The notes: generated by a model from the sequence alone, not told the origin. A stretch of DNA of 64,000 nt from Chitinophaga sp. S165 (GCF_003182155.1 NZ_QGTG01000002.1:744001-808000), one strand, 5' to 3'. Counted from the stretch's first letter, positions 51,531-61,004 are shown. Program-made: numbers and translations.

Positions 51531-52418
51531 TTAATTCATTGCAAAGAAATGTACATATAACCAGGCAAAAGGCGCTGCCAGTAAGAGGGAATCAAAGCGG
51601 TCCATGAATCCTCCGTGGCCGGGCATAATATTGCCGGAATCTTTTACACCGGCCATACGCTTCAGTTTTGACTCGATGAGATCGCCTGCGGTACCGAAAG
51701 TGGCGGCTATACCGGCCAGTACCAGCCAATGTTGCAGGGAAAGGTACGTGCTGCCCCAGAAATGACCATATACGCCGGCAGCAGCTACCGCCAGGATCAT
51801 CCCTCCTACTGTACCCTCGATGGTCTTTTTAGGAGAAATAGCGGGTGCAAATGGGGTACGTCCTATCAGGGAACCTACTATATAAGCCATGGTATCATTG
51901 ATCCAGATAAAAGCGATCAGCAGTAAAGGGATCAGCCATCCGGGGCCGGTGCCCACAGTTGTGTCGGTGAAATGGATGGTATCGTAATTCAGGCAGAGGT
52001 GTACCAGCAAACCCAGGGAAAGGGTGATATATGCCAGTCCCAATGCGGAGTAGCCCATGTTCTTCAGGGAGAAGTCTTTACTGAGCAGGATTTCACCGAT
52101 GGGCATGATCAGCAGGAAGATGATCGTCAACCACCAGCCCAGGAAACCCAGGGAGAGGTTAGCGGAAGACGAAAAGTGCTCTCCCGTAAAAGCCATGATC
52201 AAAGCCGAACTGGCCACCAGCAAGCCGGTTTTGTGCCAGCCGGAAATGTTATTGTAGTCAGGATCAATATGGCGGATGAGCTTAAAATACTCCTGCAGCG
52301 CAAAGAAGTTGATCAGGAAAAAGAGCAAAAAGAAAGTGAACGGACTATATAGGATCCCGCCGAGCATCACGGCCACAAAAACAAGGGCTGTAGCTGTGCG
52401 GGTAAAGAAAGTTTTCAT
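51531..52418 (-). CDS. cdsA: Phosphatidate cytidylyltransferase
   Basis: A 295-residue membrane enzyme with about eight helices that makes CDP-diacylglycerol. The C-terminal signature SKLKRMAGVKDSGNIMPGHGG, then DRFDS, is the CdsA family motif, with conserved Lys, Asp and Gly-His-Gly-Gly. IWINDTMAYIVGSLIGRTPFA is also typical. It is followed by psd. Confidence 0.96.
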   Translation of the reverse strand: MKTFFTRTATALVFVAVMLGGILYSPFTFFLLFFLINFFALQEYFKLIRHIDPDYNNISGWHKTGLLVASSALIMAFTGEHFSSSANLSLGFLGWWLTIIFLLIMPIGEILLSKDFSLKNMGYSALGLAYITLSLGLLVHLCLNYDTIHFTDTTVGTGPGWLIPLLLIAFIWINDTMAYIVGSLIGRTPFAPAISPKKTIEGTVGGMILAVAAAGVYGHFWGSTYLSLQHWLVLAGIAATFGTAGDLIESKLKRMAGVKDSGNIMPGHGGFMDRFDSLLLAAPFAWLYVHFFAMN

Positions 52419-52465
52419 GCTGAAAGGTCAATTGTTTTTAAATATGTGTTAAACGAAGGCAGTTG

Positions 52466-52687
52466 TTAGGCAAGTCCCTCCGGATTTTGTGCCAGTAATT
52501 GTCTGGCATCGGCCTCCTGGGAATTATGCACAAACAGTTCCACCATGCCGGGCAATGCCACCAGGTATGAGGAATCCTGCCTGTTAATGAGCACTACATT
52601 GATCCCGTTCTCTTCCAGCATTCCCTTGATGATCTCAGCACGGAACAGTTGGTTAGTATAATAAATTTTCACCCAGTCTTTTTCCAT
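52466..52687 (-). CDS. DUF2007 family protein
   Basis: A 73-residue protein matching the putative signal-transducing DUF2007 domain: WVKIYYTNQLFRAEIIKGMLEENGI, then VELFVHNSQEADARQLL. It is a small ferredoxin-like fold of unknown function, often seen near membrane-protein genes in Bacteroidota. It lies between the CPBP protease and cdsA on the same strand. Confidence 0.85.
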   Translation of the reverse strand: MEKDWVKIYYTNQLFRAEIIKGMLEENGINVVLINRQDSSYLVALPGMVELFVHNSQEADARQLLAQNPEGLA

Positions 52688-52717
52688 AATACTCTGTTTG
52701 TTAGGGCTAAAGTACGA

Positions 52718-53683
52718 TTACTTCCCGATTGATTCAATATTGTCGTTAAAGTCGTCACGGTGGTCATGTTCTTTTTCACCGGGCATGGTTTGTTTGTCAA
52801 AGAGCCAGATGGCGCCAATGGTCAATGCGAGGCTGATAGCTGCTATATACCATTGGGTAGGGCTGTCGGACATCGGATCTGTTTTGATCATTTTTGCCTG
52901 GTAAAGATAGACCAGGAACACCTGCAGGCCATTGTTCAGGAAATGACCCAGGATTGACAACCAGAGGTTACCACTCAGGTAAAAGATGGCGCCCAGGAGA
53001 AAACCTAACAGCAGGCGGGGAATGAAGTCCATCCATTGCATATGAATAGCGCTGAAGCATATGGCTGCGATGAATACCCCCAGCCATGGCATAGCGGGCA
53101 TCATTTTGATATAAAGACGTTGTACAACACCCCTGAAAAAGAATTCTTCTGCGATGGCAGGGAGGATAGCGATAAGCACCAGGTTAAAGAGGAGGCTGGA
53201 GATATCGGGCATATTGAGTAATATCCGGGTAAGGGCGGCCGTTTGTTCCTCCATTTTCCTGAGTTCGGGCGGGAAGGGCCAGGTATGATTCCAGTCGCCG
53301 GTATAACTAACGAAGGGAATAGCTACGGTCATAATTAAAAAAGCCAATATGATAGGCAGGAAGCGGGGTTTTTGATCTATTCTTAACCAGTTCCCAGGGC
53401 GATTATCCACCAAAAAGGCAAAAAATATGGGAGGCAGTAAATAAACTACCAAAGTGTATAAAAATTGCGTTAATTTCAGATAGCCGAGAACTTTAGGGGA
53501 TACGGGACGAAGCACATCTTCAGCAGTAGACAGCTCACTTTGGAGTGTAGTCAAGGAGTAACCGCTGATCAGCGGGAATACGAACGCCAGGAAAAACACG
53601 TACAAGATTATAAATATCAGAAATAAGCCAACAAATGCTGCGAATTGTAAAGCTGGCGGATATTGCTTCAAACGGCCTGTCAT
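52718..53683 (-). CDS. CPBP-family intramembrane metalloprotease
   Basis: A 321-residue membrane protein with about eight helices. The CPBP (Rce1-like) motifs are EEFFFRGVVQRLY (residues about 188-200), then FSAIHMQW and LGHFLNN, which give the Glu-Glu, His and His/Asn metal ligands. Such proteins cleave peptides or prenylated substrates in the membrane; the substrate is unknown. First gene of the DUF2007-cdsA-psd string. Confidence 0.9.
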   Translation of the reverse strand: MTGRLKQYPPALQFAAFVGLFLIFIILYVFFLAFVFPLISGYSLTTLQSELSTAEDVLRPVSPKVLGYLKLTQFLYTLVVYLLPPIFFAFLVDNRPGNWLRIDQKPRFLPIILAFLIMTVAIPFVSYTGDWNHTWPFPPELRKMEEQTAALTRILLNMPDISSLLFNLVLIAILPAIAEEFFFRGVVQRLYIKMMPAMPWLGVFIAAICFSAIHMQWMDFIPRLLLGFLLGAIFYLSGNLWLSILGHFLNNGLQVFLVYLYQAKMIKTDPMSDSPTQWYIAAISLALTIGAIWLFDKQTMPGEKEHDHRDDFNDNIESIGK

Positions 53684-53687
53684 AGAT

Positions 53688-53695
53688 TAAATTTG
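53688..53695 (+). promoter_or_regulatory. -7 promoter box TAAATTTG
   Basis: Exact TAnnTTTG match 81 bases before the dus ATG, in the spacer shared with the CPBP gene. A TTG is 22 bases upstream, slightly long. Confidence 0.4.
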
Positions 53696-53776
53696 CGTAA
53701 ATTTACACTGTGAAATCGAGTTGACAATTGCTTTCCGGATTTACCGGAGAAGGAGGTCGGCCTTACAAATGATAAA

Positions 53777-54841
53777 ATGGTAAAGATTGGCAATATAGAA
53801 TTGGGCAATTTTCCGCTATTGCTCGCTCCAATGGAGGATGTTAGTGACCCGCCTTTTCGTGCGGTGTGTAAAGAGAACGGTGCGGACCTGATGTATACAG
53901 AGTTCATTTCTTCGGAGGGACTTATACGTGATGCGATCAAGAGCCGGCAGAAGCTGGATATATTTGATTATGAGCGCCCTGTGGGCATTCAGATATTCGG
54001 AGGGGACGAAGAACCAATGGCGATGGCTGCCCAGATAGTGGAAGCCACTAACCCCGATCTCCTGGACATCAACTATGGCTGTCCGGTGAAAAAAGTGGTT
54101 TGTAAAGGGGCCGGTTCTGGTATTCTGAAAGATATTCCCAAAATGGTTAAACTGACAGCGGCCGTAGTAAAAGCGACCCGTTTGCCGGTAACCGTAAAAA
54201 CCCGCCTGGGTTGGGACGATGATACGAAAAACATTGAGGAAGTGGCCGAACGCCTGCAGGATGTAGGCATCCAGGCGCTGACCATCCATGGACGTACACG
54301 TACGCAGATGTATAAGGGACATGCCGACTGGACACTGATCGGAAAGGTCAAGAACAATCCGCGTATTCATATACCTATATTCGGTAACGGGGACATATGT
54401 ACCCCGGAACAGGCTATAGCGGCCCGTCAGAAATATGGGGTGGACGGCGTTATGATAGGACGTGCCGCGATCGGATATCCGTGGATCTTCAATGAAATAA
54501 AACATTTTATGAAAACGGGTGAACATTTGGCTCCCCCATCTGTTTTGGAACGGGTGGAAGTGTGTAAAAAGCACCTGCGGCATTCAGTAGAGTGGAAAGG
54601 ACATATTGTGGGAATACTTGAAATGCGAAGACACTATACCAATTACCTGAAAGGGTTACCTCATATCAAAGAATTCAGGCAACAATTAGTAACTTGCAGT
54701 ACATTGGCAGCTGTAGAAGAAGTGTTAGATTCGATAGCATTGCATTACAAAGATCATATAATTGAAAGGACATCCCCCCTTACTGACCAAAGCCTACTGC
54801 CAGCAAAAAATGAAGTAGCAGATTGTAACGTTTACGGATAA
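53777..54841 (+). CDS. dusB: tRNA-dihydrouridine synthase, DusB type
   Basis: A 354-residue flavin enzyme that reduces uridine in the tRNA D-loop. TIM-barrel motifs: LLAPMEDVSDPPFRAVC, DINYGCPVKKVVCKGAGSG with the catalytic Cys (near residue 100), TVKTRLGWDD, IHGRTRTQMYKGHADW, and IGRAAIGYPWIF at the FMN phosphate site. A C-terminal helical tRNA-binding domain follows. Start ATG 53777. Confidence 0.95.
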   Translation: MVKIGNIELGNFPLLLAPMEDVSDPPFRAVCKENGADLMYTEFISSEGLIRDAIKSRQKLDIFDYERPVGIQIFGGDEEPMAMAAQIVEATNPDLLDINYGCPVKKVVCKGAGSGILKDIPKMVKLTAAVVKATRLPVTVKTRLGWDDDTKNIEEVAERLQDVGIQALTIHGRTRTQMYKGHADWTLIGKVKNNPRIHIPIFGNGDICTPEQAIAARQKYGVDGVMIGRAAIGYPWIFNEIKHFMKTGEHLAPPSVLERVEVCKKHLRHSVEWKGHIVGILEMRRHYTNYLKGLPHIKEFRQQLVTCSTLAAVEEVLDSIALHYKDHIIERTSPLTDQSLLPAKNEVADCNVYG

Positions 54842-54872
54842 ACCCCAGGTTCAACTATTAAATTTCTTTCAC

Positions 54873-55442
54873 ATGGCCACGATTAAAAATCTGAAAAATG
54901 AAGTCTGGAAAGACTTGCAGATTAAAAATAAATCTGCCCTGCGTAAAAAGTATGCAGTATCTAACATGGGAAGAGTGATTAGCTATTACGAAGATATTTC
55001 AGACGGGAAATTGTTGTCCGGATCCACAGTGGAGGGCTATACAGTGCTAAATGTAAAGCCTGCGGACAGTTATCAGTCCCTTTACCTTCACCGGGAAGTC
55101 GCAAAGTTGTTTAATAAGAAGCCGGGACGTACCTACAAGTTCGTTATCCACATGGATTACGATAAGAAAAATAATAAATCCACCAATCTGCAATGGGCTA
55201 CTAAAGAGGAAATGGAAGCTCATCAGCAGTTCAGCCCCGCTAAGCTGGCCTATAAAGAAAAGCAGCGGAACCGTGTAAAAGGACTTAAGCTGAACATCAC
55301 CAAAGTAAAAAGTATTAAACGCCTGCTGGCAAAACCTGGCAGGAAGACCATGAAGCAGATCGCTGAACAATTTGATATCAGCGAAATGCAACTCTACCGC
55401 ATAAAAAGCGGGGAAAACTGGAGCCATGTAACACTGGATTAA
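54873..55442 (+). CDS. NUMOD4/HNH endonuclease-like protein with C-terminal helix-turn-helix
   Basis: A 189-residue stand-alone homing-endonuclease-like protein. NUMOD4 signature YAVSNMGRVISY with a preceding W (residues about 10-40), an HNH core LYLHREVAKLF then VIHMDYDKKNNKSTNLQWAT (about 70-110), and a basic C-terminal part with a helix-turn-helix (MKQIAEQFDISEMQLYRIKSG). The HNH residues look intact. There is no intron or repeat around it, so it may be domesticated as a DNA-binding regulator. A clear terminator follows. Confidence 0.85.
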   Translation: MATIKNLKNEVWKDLQIKNKSALRKKYAVSNMGRVISYYEDISDGKLLSGSTVEGYTVLNVKPADSYQSLYLHREVAKLFNKKPGRTYKFVIHMDYDKKNNKSTNLQWATKEEMEAHQQFSPAKLAYKEKQRNRVKGLKLNITKVKSIKRLLAKPGRKTMKQIAEQFDISEMQLYRIKSGENWSHVTLD

Positions 55443-55486
55443 AGCCTGGTTTTCCAGGAATGATCATATGATGTTGTCTGACATAC

Positions 55487-55517
55487 AAGCCATCTGTTTC
55501 ATGACAGATGGCTTTTT
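55487..55517 (+). terminator. Intrinsic terminator
   Basis: A perfect 11-bp stem AAGCCATCTGT (55487-55497 with 55504-55514), 6-base loop and a T-run. It lies between the HNH gene and the convergent helicase gene. Confidence 0.85.
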
Positions 55518-55522
55518 ATATC

Positions 55523-58500
55523 TTACGAACACCTGACCATGCTGTTCAGAAGGTTCGCATAATGCCTGCTGGCCCTTAGTGCCGGCTCATGCCCCATCAC
55601 GATCACCTGATGCCTTGCCCGCGAAAGTGTTACCAACAACTTCCTGTCAACCTCTACCCTGCTATCTTCCCAGTGAAAGGCGCCAAGATTTTGTAACTGG
55701 CCCAATTGTACCGGATGATATACTGCCAGTGAAACGATGATGATATCATTTTCTGCTCCCTGGAACCGCTCGGCCGTATCAATGTTAACGGTCTGCAGTT
55801 GTTCGTCCTCTCCTATCAGCTCCCTGATCAGGCTTATCTGTGTACGCCAGGGCGTAACCACGCCTACCGTCCCGCTATTGAAACGATGGCCATATTTTTC
55901 TTTAAGATGCCGTAATAGGGACACTACCTGCTGTGCTTCCGTACGGTGCATTTTAGAAGTGGGTTCGTGCGGACTGGGAATAAAGAGCGTACGTCCCTTG
56001 GAAAGTACGGCCGACCAGTTATCTGTACCGGTATGCTCTTCTGGACTATATGGAAATGATTGTATGGCGTTCCCCGCTGAGAGCTGTCCGGCGTAGTAGT
56101 GATTGATAAGGGACGCAATATCATTGTGCATCCTGAAATGTGTGTTCAGCATTCCCCATGCATGATGCCATTGCATTGTTTTACAACGTTGGACCAGTCT
56201 TTCGAATAAGGTACAACGAAGGTCTGTAATGCCTTGCGTGGTAAGTAAGGGATGCGTAGCCTGGCAGAAGTGATCTGCCTGTGCCACAACAGGTGGCAGC
56301 TGGTTGTGATCTCCTATCAGGATAAACTTCCGGAAAGGCATCAGTAAACCCAGTAGCTGTGGCTCCGTGAGCTGGGAGGCTTCGTCGGCAATCAACGTAT
56401 CCATCTTGACGCCCAGTAGTTGTAACAGATGCAGGCGTGTGGCCATGGTAGCTACAGTGCCTACAAATACCTGCTGACTGGTGATAAACTTTCCGGCGCC
56501 CTCAATGTCTCCGTTCAGACAATACTGGCGCAGCTGGCTTTCAGCCGCTGAACGGCGGCTACCCATTCTGAGATAGGAAATACCCTTGTCGTCCAGCTTC
56601 CGGCAGATCTCCTCTACCGCTCTGTTCGTAAAAGCGACAATAGTTGTTTGGGTACCGGTGTTTACCAGGGCGGATACCAAAGCTGTCAATAATGCGGATG
56701 TTTTACCTGTTCCCGGAGGCCCCTGTACCAGATAATAATCTTGCGCCTCCAGTGCCGCCTGCAGAATGCTTTGCTGATTGTCGTTAAACATCTGCGGACA
56801 AGGAATGTCAAGCGGTGTAGTAAGGGGGGCACGTTGTCCCAGCAGCAGTTCCATCCGTTGTATAAAACGAGGCTCCAGTACATGAAACAATGCGGTAGCA
56901 GCAACCCAGTAGTTGGACTCGTAAATATCGTGTTCTATAACCCACAGTTGCTGCCGGCCGAAGAAGTCATGTGCTATCTGCCGGTTGTTCAGTGAAAAGG
57001 TAAGGCTGGCCTTTCCCAATGCATCTATTCTGCCCTTCAGCACCTGGTGCCGCAGGGGAAAGAGCCCGTCGGAAGACCGTGGGTAGATAATAGCAGTATC
57101 GCCGGTACGGAAGTTATGATTAACCGGTATATGGATATTGAAAACCACCGTGCTGCTTTCCGCATCGAAATGGCGGAACTGCAATCCGGGAATGATATTA
57201 AAACGTTCCAGCTTTTCCTGTTCCGACAGTAGCCAGAGGGCTGCGAAGCCTTCGGAATCGTCTTCCCTGTCTGGCGCGGAATACATGCCGCACTTGGCAA
57301 GGAGGTATTCCCGCAGCATGAAGGACAGAAATTGCTGATAATATATCCGCAGTAACGGAGATGCTGTCGTATATGCTTCGTGAAAGGCAGTAAAGTGTGT
57401 GGTAATGAAAGAAGGAAGGCCTTCTGCCGCATCGATAGTGATCTGGTCAAGTATCTCATATTCGCCGGCTGCGAGACGTAGCAGTTGGGATACTACTTCA
57501 TTACGAAGTACAAGCAGTTCATTTTCTGCCGGCCGGTTACTGCTCACATTCCTGAGTGGCGTATCGTTGGCGGAGGAATACAGGATAGCTGAACTGCCAC
57601 GCCGCTCATTGCCAAATGCAGATTGTAACAACAGGTTGTATCCCACTACCTGCATTTCATGATTCTTCCATGCTCCGTAATCAGGGCAGCGGCCACTTTT
57701 CAACTCGAAGATCTCTTTGCGGAGGGCATCACCCTCGTCTTCCGCCAGGATGTCCAGTCGTCCCTGGAGGCCATATAAAGCGGAAAAAAAGGTAGGTTCT
57801 ATTCTAACAGGGCGGTTATGTAATTCCGCCGCAGATTGTAACAAGTTAGGCCAGTGCTTTGTACGGATATCCGTGAACATATTGTTTAGTTCTGTACGGC
57901 CGTAAGCTGCCGCCTGAAGTACATTTTCTGACACGGCATCCACGAATGACTGGCGTAGGTCCATTTCCGGGTTGCGTAACACATTATCCAGCAATGCGTT
58001 TACCACATTCCCTTTAAAAGCGGCAATACCTGGAGTTTGCGGTACCAGTTTCTTTACGAGGTAGAGCAGTTTACCTGCTCCGCGCGGGCCGAAACATTCA
58101 GCCAGATCACTGATATCAATCAGCAGGTCTGGCTCCAGGATGATCCTGGTGGTATTTACAGCCTCATACAGATCTGGCGCTTCAGTCTTACTGCAATGCA
58201 GTATGTGCACCGTATCATAAGCACGCAGTTGCTTATGCAGTAAGGTGGTGTGTGCGTACACGCTTTCGGAGATCATCAGCTGAAATGCTCCCAGATCATC
58301 ATTACGGCAGCTTAACAGGAAATACGGCGCCTGGTCCGGCCTTTTCTGCAAAGGCCCGATATCTGTAATGAGGCATTTTAACTGTGGAATCAGGGTCGCA
58401 GAAAATTGCGGTGTATAACGTAATACGCGATCTTTTACGGAGGTGTATTGTTGTTCTAATACCGGCGGGATGGGAACTTCGTAAAAGTGTTGTATGGCAT

Positions 58501-58834
58501 GGGCCATCGTCTGTATGCAGATAAGCGACAGCTCTTCGTCGGCGATCAGCGTACCGATAACAGCTTTGTGCGTGAGTATGCGAAGGGCAGTGAGCTGCTC
58601 TTGTAAGGCTGCCGGGACGGAATGTTTGTCAAAGAAGAATTGCATACGAGCAAACAGGTTGCCGAAACTGCGTGTTTCTTCTTTTGTAAGATAGCGGAAT
58701 AGTTGTTCGAGCAACTGCCGGAGTTGTCGCAGCGTATCTGTAGGAGACGGCTTGCCGGCCGCTTCCTGCAGGCGCATATAACATGCCTGACCGGTAAGTA
58801 CGTGTGTTGGTGCATTGAGCTTATTCACTGACAT
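55523..58834 (-). CDS. Dna2-like nuclease-helicase (PD-(D/E)XK plus SF1 helicase)
   Basis: A 1103-residue protein. The first 330 residues match nothing I know. Residues about 345-400 contain a PD-(D/E)XK nuclease core (GLQGRLDIL, then IFELKSG and HEMQVVGYNLLL). The C-terminal 400 residues are a UPF1/Dna2-type SF1 helicase: Walker A GPPGTGKTSALL (near 703), motif II LIADEASQL (near 813), GDHNQLPPVV, ERFQGAENDIIIVSL and TLSRARHQVIVMG. It probably unwinds and trims DNA flaps or ends; a defence role is also possible. It is single, with no partner genes beside it. Start ATG 58834; the frame opens at TTG 58855. Confidence 0.9.
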   Translation of the reverse strand: MSVNKLNAPTHVLTGQACYMRLQEAAGKPSPTDTLRQLRQLLEQLFRYLTKEETRSFGNLFARMQFFFDKHSVPAALQEQLTALRILTHKAVIGTLIADEELSLICIQTMAHAIQHFYEVPIPPVLEQQYTSVKDRVLRYTPQFSATLIPQLKCLITDIGPLQKRPDQAPYFLLSCRNDDLGAFQLMISESVYAHTTLLHKQLRAYDTVHILHCSKTEAPDLYEAVNTTRIILEPDLLIDISDLAECFGPRGAGKLLYLVKKLVPQTPGIAAFKGNVVNALLDNVLRNPEMDLRQSFVDAVSENVLQAAAYGRTELNNMFTDIRTKHWPNLLQSAAELHNRPVRIEPTFFSALYGLQGRLDILAEDEGDALRKEIFELKSGRCPDYGAWKNHEMQVVGYNLLLQSAFGNERRGSSAILYSSANDTPLRNVSSNRPAENELLVLRNEVVSQLLRLAAGEYEILDQITIDAAEGLPSFITTHFTAFHEAYTTASPLLRIYYQQFLSFMLREYLLAKCGMYSAPDREDDSEGFAALWLLSEQEKLERFNIIPGLQFRHFDAESSTVVFNIHIPVNHNFRTGDTAIIYPRSSDGLFPLRHQVLKGRIDALGKASLTFSLNNRQIAHDFFGRQQLWVIEHDIYESNYWVAATALFHVLEPRFIQRMELLLGQRAPLTTPLDIPCPQMFNDNQQSILQAALEAQDYYLVQGPPGTGKTSALLTALVSALVNTGTQTTIVAFTNRAVEEICRKLDDKGISYLRMGSRRSAAESQLRQYCLNGDIEGAGKFITSQQVFVGTVATMATRLHLLQLLGVKMDTLIADEASQLTEPQLLGLLMPFRKFILIGDHNQLPPVVAQADHFCQATHPLLTTQGITDLRCTLFERLVQRCKTMQWHHAWGMLNTHFRMHNDIASLINHYYAGQLSAGNAIQSFPYSPEEHTGTDNWSAVLSKGRTLFIPSPHEPTSKMHRTEAQQVVSLLRHLKEKYGHRFNSGTVGVVTPWRTQISLIRELIGEDEQLQTVNIDTAERFQGAENDIIIVSLAVYHPVQLGQLQNLGAFHWEDSRVEVDRKLLVTLSRARHQVIVMGHEPALRASRHYANLLNSMVRCS

Positions 58835-58905
58835 ATTCAACAGACAGGTCAACAATCATTAAAACTGTAAACGAATGAAGTAATCAGCAAGATAAGTAAA
58901 AAGCA

Positions 58906-59424
58906 TTAAGCCGCTTTACGATGTGTTTTGTCTTTTCGTTTATCCGACCTGTAGATCCAGGGAGCTATTGGTTTTGATAATGACCATAATCCCAGTTTCT
59001 GTCTTTTTGCAGTTGCCTGTGCAGCTGCCAGCGGTGCGCTTTTAGAATATTCGGTATAGTGCCATGCATATCCGTCAGAGATCATCCTGCCGTTGATATA
59101 CTGACCGTCGGCGCTATATACCTCCCCTATCCAGCGTTGATATCTATCTTTTCGCAGCAATTCTACTGTGACTGTTTTATTGAAGCAAAGATCTGCAAGC
59201 GCCTGTTTACTTCTCTGATAAAAATCCTGTCCTTTTTCCGGCGCATCGATCGCACTTAAGCGTATCTTATAAGTTGTTTTGTTCACCAGCAGTTCGAAAG
59301 TATCGCCATCCATGATGCGCACCACTTTTCCCTTTACTTTCTTCGGAGGTTTGGCTGCATTCGTCAATTGAGTGAATAGACATAGGATAAGGCACAAGAC
59401 CGCACAATAAAATACTTTCTGCAT
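58906..59424 (-). CDS. Exported thermonuclease-family (SNase-like) protein
   Basis: A 172-residue protein with signal peptide (MQKVFYCAVLCLILCLFTQLTNAA) and an SNase domain: VKGKVVRIMDGDTFELLV, IRLSAIDAPEKGQ (Arg and Asp/Glu catalytic set) and RYQRWIGEVY. The tail is basic. Likely a calcium-dependent nuclease secreted to the periplasm or medium. It is 72 bases upstream... of no obvious partner; the helicase gene is next to it on the same strand but starts earlier, so they are separate units. Confidence 0.9.
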   Translation of the reverse strand: MQKVFYCAVLCLILCLFTQLTNAAKPPKKVKGKVVRIMDGDTFELLVNKTTYKIRLSAIDAPEKGQDFYQRSKQALADLCFNKTVTVELLRKDRYQRWIGEVYSADGQYINGRMISDGYAWHYTEYSKSAPLAAAQATAKRQKLGLWSLSKPIAPWIYRSDKRKDKTHRKAA

Positions 59425-59499
59425 TACACGCTGGATTTAGGGATGCGAAGTAACAAATTTTTGTTCTACCTTCCGAAGGATTTAAAGTAATATGTGAAC

Positions 59500-60300
59500 A
59501 TGTCTAACAAGAAAATAGCCATCATCGGTGGTGGCAACCTGGGGAAAGCGATAGCACAGGGACTGCTAAATAGCGGGTTTTCAACGCCTGCGGACCTGAC
59601 TGTGACCAAACGTAATCTTGCTTCACTGAGTGATCTGCAATCAATAGGAGTCCAAACAATTTCTGACAATGAAACCGCTATACGGGGCGCTGAAGTGATC
59701 GTGGTGGCGCTGAAGCCTTACAATGTAAGGGAAGTGCTGGCACAGGTAAAACAGGCCTTTGATCCCTCACGCCAGATCCTGATCAGCGTGATAACCGGTG
59801 TTTCCATTGACGACCTGGAACAGATCGCAGGCGCCGGTATGCCGGTAGTACGTGCGATGCCCAATACAGCAATTGCTATACAGGAGTCGATGACCTGTAT
59901 CTGTTATAAGAACGTGACGCAACAGCAGGAAGCTTATGTGAACGAGATGTTCAGTCAGTTGGGCGTTGCTGTCAGTATTGACGAAAAACTGATGGACGCA
60001 GCAACAGTGCTGGGAGCCTGTGGTATTGCCTATGCGCTGCGCTTTATCAGGGCAAGTATACAGGGAGGTATCGAGATCGGTTTTGACGCACGCACGGCAA
60101 ACCTGATCGCGGCACAGACCGTGAAAGGAGCAGCCCAATTGCTCATTAAAGAGAACCGTCATCCGGAGGAGGAAATAGACAAGGTTACAACTCCTAAAGG
60201 CTGCACTATTGCAGGTCTTAATGAGATGGAACATCAGGGTTTCAGTTCCTCATTGATAAAGGGAATTACGGTATCTTATAACAAGATAGCCAAGGATTAA
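59500..60300 (+). CDS. proC: Pyrroline-5-carboxylate reductase
   Basis: A 266-residue enzyme for the last step of proline synthesis. Rossmann motif IIGGGNLGKAIAQGLLNSG, VVALKPYNVREVL, AMPNTAIAIQESMTCI, and the C-terminal ProC signature KVTTPKGCTIAGLNEMEHQGF are all clear. GTG 59494 and ATG 59500 are both possible; ATG is preferred. It ends two bases from the convergent sixA-like stop. Confidence 0.96.
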   Translation: MSNKKIAIIGGGNLGKAIAQGLLNSGFSTPADLTVTKRNLASLSDLQSIGVQTISDNETAIRGAEVIVVALKPYNVREVLAQVKQAFDPSRQILISVITGVSIDDLEQIAGAGMPVVRAMPNTAIAIQESMTCICYKNVTQQQEAYVNEMFSQLGVAVSIDEKLMDAATVLGACGIAYALRFIRASIQGGIEIGFDARTANLIAAQTVKGAAQLLIKENRHPEEEIDKVTTPKGCTIAGLNEMEHQGFSSSLIKGITVSYNKIAKD

Positions 60301-60302
60301 CT

Positions 60303-60803
60303 TCAGACAACTTCCTGTTTGGGATAATCAAAGAAAAGGAAGGACTTCCGGGCACGGTCAAAGTCTTTCCAGGACTGGATATTGGCCTGAACAGCAAACA
60401 TACCGGAGGTGGGAATATTATCAATCCTGATCTCCTGGGTTACATAATTGGCGAAGTCGGTAATACCGGGGTTGTGTGCAAAAATGGCGACCGTATCTAT
60501 GTCATCATCTACTTTAGTGATCACTTTCAAAAAGGTTGAAGCATAACATAGGTACAACTCTTCCTCCAGGAGGATAGCGTCTTTGTCATAGTGCCATTCT
60601 TTGGCCATGAGCCGCGCCGTACTCTTGGTACGTTTTGCCGGGCTTGCAATAAGCAATTCAGGCATGATACCACGGTGAGACAGGCGGTGTGCCATTTCAG
60701 GGGCATTCTGTTTGCCGCGCTTATTCAGGGGCCGGTCAAAATCGTCTACGTCGGGGTCATTCCAGCTTGATTTGGCATGACGGATAAGTAATAATGTTTT
60801 CAT
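60303..60803 (-). CDS. SixA-like phosphohistidine phosphatase
   Basis: A 166-residue histidine phosphatase. LIRHAKSSW gives the phospho-acceptor His (near residue 8), RPLNKRGKQNAPEMAHRL follows, and FAHNPGITDFANYV contains the second catalytic His. SixA-type enzymes remove phosphate from histidine in phosphorelay proteins; here the target is unknown. Confidence 0.9.
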   Translation of the reverse strand: MKTLLLIRHAKSSWNDPDVDDFDRPLNKRGKQNAPEMAHRLSHRGIMPELLIASPAKRTKSTARLMAKEWHYDKDAILLEEELYLCYASTFLKVITKVDDDIDTVAIFAHNPGITDFANYVTQEIRIDNIPTSGMFAVQANIQSWKDFDRARKSFLFFDYPKQEVV

Positions 60804-60853
60804 AACAACAATGTTATTATGTAGCGAAAAGAGATTGCTGTTCGCGATCTGAA

Positions 60854-60870
60854 TTAGTATTTAATACTAA
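60854..60870. promoter_or_regulatory. Short palindrome upstream of sixA-like gene
   Basis: TTAGTAT-TTA-ATACTAA, a perfect 7-bp dyad 51 bases upstream of the minus-strand SixA-like start. It is a possible operator; the AT-rich context weakens the case. Confidence 0.3.
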
Positions 60871-60966
60871 CTAATTTACGGATTTTACTGAAAGTAAGTG
60901 TAGTATAGGGGGCTCTACAGGGCTAAGAACAGTGGATTTAAAGGAAATTTAATAATGGCATCATAA

Positions 60967-61003
60967 TGAAAAAGGGCCCGTTTCAAACGAGCCCTTTTCT
61001 ATT
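60967..61003. terminator. Bidirectional intrinsic terminator
   Basis: A stem built from AAAAAGGGC and GCCCTTTT with inner CGTTT/AAACG, flanked by A/T runs. It lies at the end of the minus-strand PurF-type gene (stop at 61005). Confidence 0.8.
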
Positions 61004-61004
61004 T

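Noticed and set aside
55523..59424. Helicase-nuclease, thermonuclease and HNH protein as a defence island
   Set aside because: The genes differ in strand and are separated by terminators, the thermonuclease is exported, and proC and dus flank them; no shared operon or known defence partner is present.
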